10,001 nucleotides of DNA. Source: Desulfobacteria bacterium (lineage in GTDB: Bacteria > Desulfobacterota > Desulfobacteria > Desulfobacterales > C00003060). Numbering within the stretch: position 1 is the stretch's first letter; every line of letters starts with the position of its first letter. The notes beneath the pieces were generated by a model that saw only the letters and a list, made by a program, of their open reading frames with translations, had not been told where the DNA came from and did not search any database. Below are positions 5,846 to 10,001 of the stretch, piece after piece. The stretch is from positions 1-10,001 of the forward strand of contig JAQYWL010000042.1 in assembly GCA_030145035.1 (NCBI GenBank), in the 5' to 3' direction. A program made the position numbers and the translations under genes.

Positions 5846-7237
5846 GTGAGATTCATTTCCGGATGGGCACTAGTTATCTTTGCTATTGCGGCCTTCCTTG
5901 GTCCCGTCCGCGGGTACGCGAAGGCCGAACCTGCCGAAGGCAAAAGTGAATGTATCGCCTGCCATACTGACGTGAAGAGATTAATCCGCCTGAGCTCGGA
6001 GATCGAAAAGATCAGGCCAGAGATTGGCAAGCCGGCGGAGACGCTTGGTGAAGGTTGAGCGGGACCGCTGGCTCCGTTGGAGCCGTATGAAAAGATTCAT
6101 GTCAAGTCTTCCTTCCTGAAAACCGACCACGGGCAAATAGCATGCGAGACCTGTCACAACGGCGACCCCAAAGACCCCAACTGGCAGACTGCCCATAAGG
6201 GAATCGTGAGAGACCCCACCTTTCCTGACGCCGACAAGGTCTGCGGGGAATGCCACGAAAATATCGCGTCCACAGCCAGGAACAGCCTGCACTATACATT
6301 AGCCCCCTTTGAAAAGGTTATTAAGGCTCGGGCCAACAAAAAGGCCAAAGGAGTTCTTGAAAAGGTGTGCCAGGCTAAGGAAAAGCATTGCAGCGCCTGT
6401 CATGCTAGCTGCGGCCAGTGCCATGTCAGCCGACCGGATTACGTAGAAGGCGGATTTCTATCCGGACATCTTTTTCAGAAAACACCATGTATGAACACGA
6501 CCTGTGGGAGTTGCCATGGCGGCCGGGTCTATGGAGAGTTTACCGGTGCAAATGACGGCTATCCCGCAGATGTTCATTACAACAAAGAGGAAATGACATG
6601 CATGGACTGCCACACTGGAAGGGAAATGCATGCTGATGCCATGGATGTGGGCACCCGATTCGATCTCCCTCAGAGGCCAAGGTGCGAGAGGTGCCACGCC
6701 GATGTAATATCTGAAAAGCCCAAGACCAACTCACACACGATTCACAGGGATAAGGTTGCCTGCCAGGTTTGCCATGCGGTGGCTAACAAGAACTGCTTTA
6801 ATTGCCACGTTGGGACCGATAAAGACGGCCTTGCTTATTTCAAGTCCGGCGAAACGAAAATGCTATTTAAAATAGGCATCAATCCCAACAAGACAAAAGA
6901 CAGGCCGCATAACTATGTGGTTTTGCGTCACCCACCGGCCGATCCGGGGCTGTTTGATTTTTATGTAAAGGACGGGCTGAGTGATTTTGACAAACTTCCC
7001 ACCTGGAAGTTGGATACACCTCACAACATTCAACGAATAACCCCACAGAACAAGACCTGCAACAACTGTCACGGCAATGCCTCACTTTTCCTCCAGAAAA
7101 AGGACGTGACCGATTGGGAGCAGAAGGCGAACGCCGGGGTAGTCGTCCCCAAGGCTAAGATCCCCAAGCCCATCATTCCCAAACCCGCCATCAGACCTGA
7201 CGATCCGTTAAAATCCCCCCCATCCCCCCTTTACTAA
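5846..7237 (+). CDS. 11-haem c-type cytochrome with in-frame UGA (candidate selenoprotein)
   Basis: This is a periplasmic electron carrier or oxidoreductase with eleven CXXCH haem sites, written as one CDS across a TGA at 6056-6058. GTG 5846-5848 gives a signal-like N-terminus (MRFISGWALVIFAIAAFLG, then likely cleavage after GYAKA); GTG 5834 or ATG 5636 are other options, and none has a good ribosome site. The first haem site CIACH is at 36-40 and the UGA is codon 71. Ten more follow: CETCH, CGECH, CSACH, CGQCH, CGSCH, CMDCH, CERCH, CQVCH, CFNCH, CNNCH. The frame is the same on both sides of the UGA and there is no other stop. A SECIS-like hairpin follows the UGA. The proline/lysine-rich tail (PKAKIPKPIIPKP) ends inside a terminator-like repeat. 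The gene could instead be broken by a nonsense mutation, in which case 6077 onward would lack its export signal. Confidence 0.75.
6056..6084 (+). promoter_or_regulatory. Candidate selenocysteine codon UGA and bacterial SECIS hairpin
   Basis: After TGA (6056-6058) come 17 bases up to a three-base loop GTT (6076-6078). The loop is closed by a perfect 6-bp stem, GGCTCC (6070-6075) with GGAGCC (6079-6084). Bacterial SECIS elements lie in the coding region just after UGA, with a short stem, an apical loop starting with G (often GU) and a UGA-to-loop distance of roughly 16-37 bases. All of these fit. The stem is short and could be chance. Confidence 0.5.
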
Positions 7238-7257
7238 GGGGGGCGAGGGGGGATTTT
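7210..7257. terminator. Bidirectional terminator-like C-run/G-run hairpin
   Basis: AAAATCCCCCC (7210-7220) pairs perfectly with GGGGGGATTTT (7247-7257), and an inner arm CCCCCCTTT (7224-7232) pairs with AAGGGGGG (7236-7243). A T-run follows on the plus strand and the mirror image gives one on the minus strand. It sits between the converging cytochrome and VIT-like genes and can serve both. The cytochrome stop codon lies inside it, so its last eight codons come from this element. Confidence 0.7.
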
Positions 7258-7274
7258 TCCCTTCCAGATCCCTG

Positions 7275-7751
7275 TCAACAACAAAGGGCTGCTATCCATT
7301 TTCCCACATAGTGGGTGATGATGATCACCAGAACTACGATCGCTACATGCTCCAGTACGACTATATGAGGTTTCACGCCTTGCTGTCTGGCCATGTGATA
7401 ACTGAATATGATGATCAGACTGAGGCCCCAGATGACACTCACCGCAATGGCGGCATCAAGTTTGAACACCAGGACAGGCACAACAAAGGTTAATGCAACG
7501 ACAAACTTAGAGGCCCAGGTCGAAAATGTGGCCTCCCAGATTTCTCTTGTACTATGCCTGTTTTCCGATTCTTCTGCTATATGGATGCCCATGGCATCCG
7601 AAAAGGCATCAGCAATGGCAATGGCAATGATCCCTCCAATGACCGCAAGCTTTGAGTGGGTGCTGGCGTTCAAGCCCACCATCATGCCGAGTGTGGTAAT
7701 CACGCCGGAGGTCAGCCCAAAGCCAAAGCCTTTCTTGATGGATCTTTTCAC
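7275..7751 (-). CDS. VIT/CCC1-like integral membrane protein
   Basis: This 158-residue membrane protein resembles the VIT1/CCC1 (DUF125) iron/manganese transporter family, but is short. The N-terminal GFGFGLTSGVITTLGMMVGL is the first span motif. GGIIAIAIADAFSDAMGIHIAEESENRH (about residues 39-66) is the acidic helix pattern that lines the metal path in the family, with D48, D52 and the EESE run. Three further hydrophobic helices follow (FVVALTFVVPVLVF, VIWGLSLIIIFSY and VVLEHVAIVVLVIIIT). Family members usually have five spans. The start is GTG 7749-7751; no better in-frame start lies upstream and the ribosome site is weak. It converges on the cytochrome across the shared terminator. A role in Fe2+ or Mn2+ movement across the membrane is inferred from family only. 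Confidence 0.75.
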   Translation of the reverse strand: MKRSIKKGFGFGLTSGVITTLGMMVGLNASTHSKLAVIGGIIAIAIADAFSDAMGIHIAEESENRHSTREIWEATFSTWASKFVVALTFVVPVLVFKLDAAIAVSVIWGLSLIIIFSYHMARQQGVKPHIVVLEHVAIVVLVIIITHYVGKWIAALCC

Positions 7752-7829
7752 AAAAGGGTCTCTGTCATGCGTAAGCCATCATGGGGCTCCTTGGTCTCTC
7801 ACAGAGCCCACAGAGGGCACTGAGTCGTT

Positions 7830-7860
7830 GAGCAGATTTCCTGAGAGGGGAAATCTGCTC
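7830..7860. repeat. Perfect 12-bp inverted repeat hairpin
   Basis: GAGCAGATTTCC (7830-7841) and GGAAATCTGCTC (7849-7860) pair perfectly across a seven-base loop. There is no T-run after it on either side. It lies about 80 bases upstream of the VIT-like start and might act as an operator or RNA structure; nothing more can be said. Confidence 0.6.
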
Positions 7861-7973
7861 AAACTGCCATCTCGCTTACGCGGGAAAGCATTATCGTCTA
7901 AGAACCGTGTTGTTGAATCAATTTCAATAAGCCTTTGTTCAAGGATGGGAATTGCAAGATCAATAACGTCATC

Positions 7974-8033
7974 GCCCGCTATCGGCGGGCTGAGCTTTTG
8001 GCCTGATTTTTCCTTCTCAAAAAATCAGGCCAA
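7974..8033. repeat. Tandem strong hairpins in gene-free region
   Basis: Two adjacent hairpins are seen: GCCCGC/GCGGGC (7974-7979 with 7985-7990), and a perfect 14-bp stem, TTGGCCTGATTTTT (7998-8011) with AAAAATCAGGCCAA (8020-8033) around an eight-base loop. The second stem is AT-rich on the loop side, so it is not a classic terminator. They may belong to a dispersed extragenic element. Confidence 0.6.
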
Positions 8034-8091
8034 GAAAATGATCTCTGCCTGCCCCGTAGGGAGGAACGACCGTACTGGGGTGATCTCCTTG

Positions 8092-8186
8092 CCCTGTTAA
8101 ATAGTAGGTGACATCTCAAGACCACTTGTGAGCGGTTATCTTCAAATCCTGATAATTCACTATATTCAACTCGCTATTTAACAGGG
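8092..8186. repeat. 13-bp inverted repeat flanking 69 bases
   Basis: CCCTGTTAAATAG (8092-8104) and CTATTTAACAGGG (8174-8186) are exact inverted copies with 69 bases between. The interior is AT-rich at its right side and encodes nothing evident. It looks like the ends of a very small mobile element or the arms of a cruciform. It lies 60 bases past the stop of the alpha/beta hydrolase gene. Confidence 0.6.
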
Positions 8187-8246
8187 TGAAGCTCAAGCGA
8201 CCAAAGGGAGCGGGCGAGAGATTCTCAACCCTGTGATCAGATGCCA

Positions 8247-9035
8247 TCATCTTATATATCCCAGGGCCTCAAAAAGCATCCTGTAGAAAACGCCCGGTTG
8301 GTCATCCATCATAAAATGGCCGCTTTCAGGGACGATAAAGTACGGGATCTTGTTGGCATCCAGAAAGCTCCTGGTGGACCGATTCATGGACTTCTCGCCA
8401 AACACGTACCACTTTTTCACGGCCAAAGCCAAGAATCTTTGGTTGAGGTTACCCTGGCAACTCTCTTTGAACAAGGATACTGAACTCAGGTAAAGGGCCC
8501 GCGGATAGGCATTTGAGATGTTCTGATAATAATTCTTAAGACCCGGGGAGGGTTTCTTTTGTATGGTCTCTCTCAGCGTGCTTCTGAATTCCTCAAAGCC
8601 TTTGCTTTCGAAGTCCTTGCAACTGCCGGAGGCGACCTTGCCGCAAAAGATGCAATCATCAAGGCTAAGGTTTCCTTCGAGGTTGAAAAACGCCTTGACC
8701 TGGGTGCCCAGGGCCTCGGTTAGATAAAGGCAGATAACCCCTCCCATGCTGTGCCCCACCAGAATGATACGGGCAAGGGCCAGGCCCTTGATCCATTTCA
8801 GGACAAGGTCGGCCTGATCCTTCATGGTGTATGAAAAGTCATCAGGCCGGCTGCTTTCGCCACAACCCGGAAGGTCCACGGCAGATAGGGTATAGTTCCT
8901 GAAGGCCTCCATCCCAAAACAGCGGTTAAAGGAGTTTTTTGAGGCCCCGAGGCCATGGATAAACACAAAACTTTCAGGCCCACCCTGCTTCAACCGATAG
9001 GCAAGTCTATGTTTACCGATTGTTGAGAAGGGCAT
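8247..9035 (-). CDS. Alpha/beta-fold hydrolase
   Basis: This is a cytoplasmic serine hydrolase of the alpha/beta fold, 262 residues. HGLGAS at 27-32 forms the oxyanion-hole region. GHSMGG at 94-99 is the nucleophile elbow with catalytic S96, and SGHFMM has the catalytic H240. The acid is probably in the segment YVFGEKSMN (E214), at the usual strand end. A cap region of about 90 residues (120-200) carries four cysteines (C128, C131, C139, C193), with C128/C131 as a CXXC-like pair, which is unusual for the family. ATG 9033-9035 directly abuts the TAG of the phosphatase gene upstream, so the two are one operon with coupled translation. The substrate cannot be predicted; esterases and C-C hydrolases share these motifs. 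Confidence 0.85.
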   Translation of the reverse strand: MPFSTIGKHRLAYRLKQGGPESFVFIHGLGASKNSFNRCFGMEAFRNYTLSAVDLPGCGESSRPDDFSYTMKDQADLVLKWIKGLALARIILVGHSMGGVICLYLTEALGTQVKAFFNLEGNLSLDDCIFCGKVASGSCKDFESKGFEEFRSTLRETIQKKPSPGLKNYYQNISNAYPRALYLSSVSLFKESCQGNLNQRFLALAVKKWYVFGEKSMNRSTRSFLDANKIPYFIVPESGHFMMDDQPGVFYRMLFEALGYIR

Positions 9036-9524
9036 CTAAGAAGCGATCAGCTTTAACTGAGCGGGTGTTAAGTACCACCGCAGGCGGCCCGAGTGTGTGG
9101 GCAGTTCGTCCACATCAATCAGACAGCACCCACCCATCTCAAACTGCACCGCAGCCTTGGGGCCCTCTGTGAGCAAAAAAGAGGTGACTTCAGCCACAGA
9201 CGGAAGATGCCCGGCAATCAGTACGCGCTCAGCCCCCGAAAACTCGGATAAGGCCTGAACCGTCTCCTCGGGTGGGGACATGGCCTTGACCTTTTTTGTC
9301 TCGATAATCTTTTCCACCGGAAACCCAACTTCTTCAGCCACAATGGCGGCCGTTTGCTTGGAACGTTTCTTGGGGCTGGACAAAATCCTATCAAAGAAAA
9401 CCCCCATCTTTTTGAGGGCCTGACCACTGGCGTGAATCCTATCTTGACCCTCGGGGCCGAGACCCTCCTCCGGGTCCTGATCCTTGGGCAGGGCCGGTCC
9501 GTGTTGCATGAGATAAATTTCCAT
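9036..9524 (-). CDS. SixA-like histidine phosphatase
   Basis: This 162-residue protein belongs to the histidine phosphatase (phosphoglycerate mutase-like) superfamily, closest in size and layout to SixA, which removes phosphate from phosphohistidine in signalling proteins. LMQHG at 5-9 holds the catalytic H8, but the normal RHG arginine is Q7. LSSPKKRSKQTA at 48-59 provides the second arginine (R54), and IAGHLPSV at 103-110 has the second histidine (H106). I chose ATG 9522-9524, because GGAGG lies seven bases before it. An upstream frame to 9728 is open but carries no family sequence. It is the first gene of an operon with the alpha/beta hydrolase. The QHG variant is known in SixA-like proteins from some bacteria and archaea, from memory, so it is not taken as loss of function. 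The substrate is unknown. Confidence 0.85.
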   Translation of the reverse strand: MEIYLMQHGPALPKDQDPEEGLGPEGQDRIHASGQALKKMGVFFDRILSSPKKRSKQTAAIVAEEVGFPVEKIIETKKVKAMSPPEETVQALSEFSGAERVLIAGHLPSVAEVTSFLLTEGPKAAVQFEMGGCCLIDVDELPTHSGRLRWYLTPAQLKLIAS

Positions 9525-9564
9525 GTGATTACCTCCTCTACACCATTTCGATAGATAACAAAAT

Positions 9565-9593
9565 TTCATATCAGAAGGCGTCTTGGGCGTCAA
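9565..9593 (-). promoter_or_regulatory. Sigma-70-type promoter for phosphatase-hydrolase operon
   Basis: The minus strand reads TTGACG (9588-9593), a 17-base spacer, then TATGAA (9565-9570), 40 bases before the phosphatase ATG. Five of six bases match at -35 and four of six at -10. Confidence 0.5.
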
Positions 9594-9630
9594 CAGACAC
9601 GTATATACCGTAACCTTACCAACACACCCA

Positions 9631-10001
9631 TCATACCAGCCGTTCCGCAATAGCTCGCCCGGCAAGTATCCCACTCGCTGAGGCCTGAAGCAGGCTCCGA
9701 GTAATGCCCGCGCCATCACCAATGGCAAACAGATTGGTCACATTGGTTTCCAGTTCCAGTGATAATTCAATCCTGTTGGAGTAAAACTTCACCTCCACGC
9801 CGTATAGAAGCGTGTGGCGTGAATAGACCCCTGGAGTCAGTTTTTCGAGCGCTCCAAGCATTTCGATAATGCTCAATAGGTGCCTGTAGGGAAATATAAA
9901 GCTCAAATCGCCTGGGGTGGCATCGGGAAGCGTAGGTCGGGTAAGACAACGGTCAATACGTGCCCTGGTGCTGCGCCGGCCGGCCAACAAATCCCCCAAC
10001 C
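9631..10001 (-). CDS. FAD-dependent dehydrogenase, C-terminal part only
   Basis: The 3' end of a gene whose start lies past the right edge; 123 residues are visible, ending at TGA 9631-9633. The final segment NLFAIGDGAGITRSLLQASASGILAGRAI is the FAD-binding C-terminal motif of two-dinucleotide-binding flavoproteins, where GDGAG contacts the cofactor. It is preceded by TPGVYSRHTLLYGVEVKFYS, a stretch I recall from the large family of uncharacterised FAD-dependent dehydrogenases (COG2509-like). The cell location is cytoplasm and the substrate is unknown. The phosphatase operon starts about 107 bases beyond its stop, with its own promoter, so they are probably separate units. Confidence 0.8.
   Translation of the reverse strand, partial: LGDLLAGRRSTRARIDRCLTRPTLPDATPGDLSFIFPYRHLLSIIEMLGALEKLTPGVYSRHTLLYGVEVKFYSNRIELSLELETNVTNLFAIGDGAGITRSLLQASASGILAGRAIAERLV

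Larger units (their letters stand above)
7779..8114 (-). pseudogene. Degenerate reading frame with two internal stops
   Basis: From ATG 8112-8114 a minus frame reads MSPTI, TAA, then QGKEITPVRSFLPTGQAEIIFLA, TGA, then FFEKEKSGQKLSPPIAGDDV followed by IDLAIPILEQRLIEIDSTTR and FLDDN, ending at TGA 7779-7781. The part from DDVID to FLDDN looks protein-like, with amphipathic helices and good codon choice. The TAA and TGA and the lack of a later start mean it cannot be expressed as it stands. Three strong hairpins overlap it, so an alternative view is that the upstream half is a noncoding repeat and only a gene remnant remains. The family is not recognised. It lies just before the VIT-like gene on the same strand. 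Confidence 0.35.

Noticed and set aside
5608..6030. 140-codon minus-strand frame
   Set aside because: It lies opposite the cytochrome N-terminus and the foldback element, has no family features, and its codons mirror the plus-strand gene.
7408..8100. 230-codon plus-strand frame
   Set aside because: It is antisense to the VIT-like gene and then runs through hairpins. It has low-complexity composition and no recognisable domain.
7779..8114. Selenocysteine reading of the TGA in the degenerate frame
   Set aside because: The same frame also holds a TAA close to its only start, and the hairpin there spans the TGA rather than following it.
9525..9728. Extended start for the phosphatase
   Set aside because: The added 68 residues show no family sequence, while ATG 9522-9524 has a strong ribosome site and a promoter lies inside the extension.

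Overview
The window reads like chromosome of a sulfate-reducing or related Desulfobacterota (former Deltaproteobacteria) organism. This is inferred from gene content: an 11-haem c-type cytochrome, a YeiH-type putative sulfate exporter, a small protein recalled as DUF5395, and gaps filled with foldback repeats. No rRNA, tRNA, CRISPR array, transposase or phage gene was seen. A species cannot be named from this sequence.

Layout: (1) 1-833, minus: 5' part of an unrecognised conserved-looking gene running off the left edge, preceded by a hairpin-bearing leader (854-948). (2) 970-1986, minus: a CaCA-family cation/Ca2+ exchanger. (3) 1987-2486: about 500 bases without a gene, holding a palindromic repeat element (2019-2220) and a second copy of the leader repeat (2335-2426). 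(4) 2487-2756, plus: small DUF5395-like protein, convergent with (5) a two-gene minus operon at 2832-4441, a 51-residue single-span membrane protein translationally coupled to a YeiH-like exporter, with its own promoter. (6) 4518-5570, minus: radical SAM/SPASM protein. (7) 5684-5826: a 143-bp foldback element in the divergent gap. (8) 5846-7237, plus: multihaem cytochrome c whose frame is broken by one UGA at 6056-6058, followed at the right distance by a SECIS-like hairpin. (9) 7275-7751, minus: VIT/CCC1-like membrane protein. (10) 7752-8246: nearly 500 bases with no intact gene, holding several strong hairpins and a degenerate reading frame. (11) 8247-9524, minus: operon of a SixA-like histidine phosphatase and an alpha/beta hydrolase, with promoter and strong ribosome site. 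(12) 9631-10001, minus: C-terminal end of an FAD-dependent dehydrogenase cut by the right edge.

The most interesting item is the cytochrome. Removing one in-frame UGA joins an N-terminal export signal and first haem site to ten more CXXCH motifs without a frame change. A 6-bp stem with a GUU loop begins just after the UGA, which fits a bacterial selenocysteine insertion signal. If real, it would be a selenocysteine-containing multihaem cytochrome. The main alternatives are a nonsense mutation or a sequencing error.

The other genes look like separate small units for ion transport (CaCA, YeiH-like, VIT-like), signalling or metabolite phosphatase/hydrolase work, and redox enzymes. Apart from the two operons, nothing shows that they act together.
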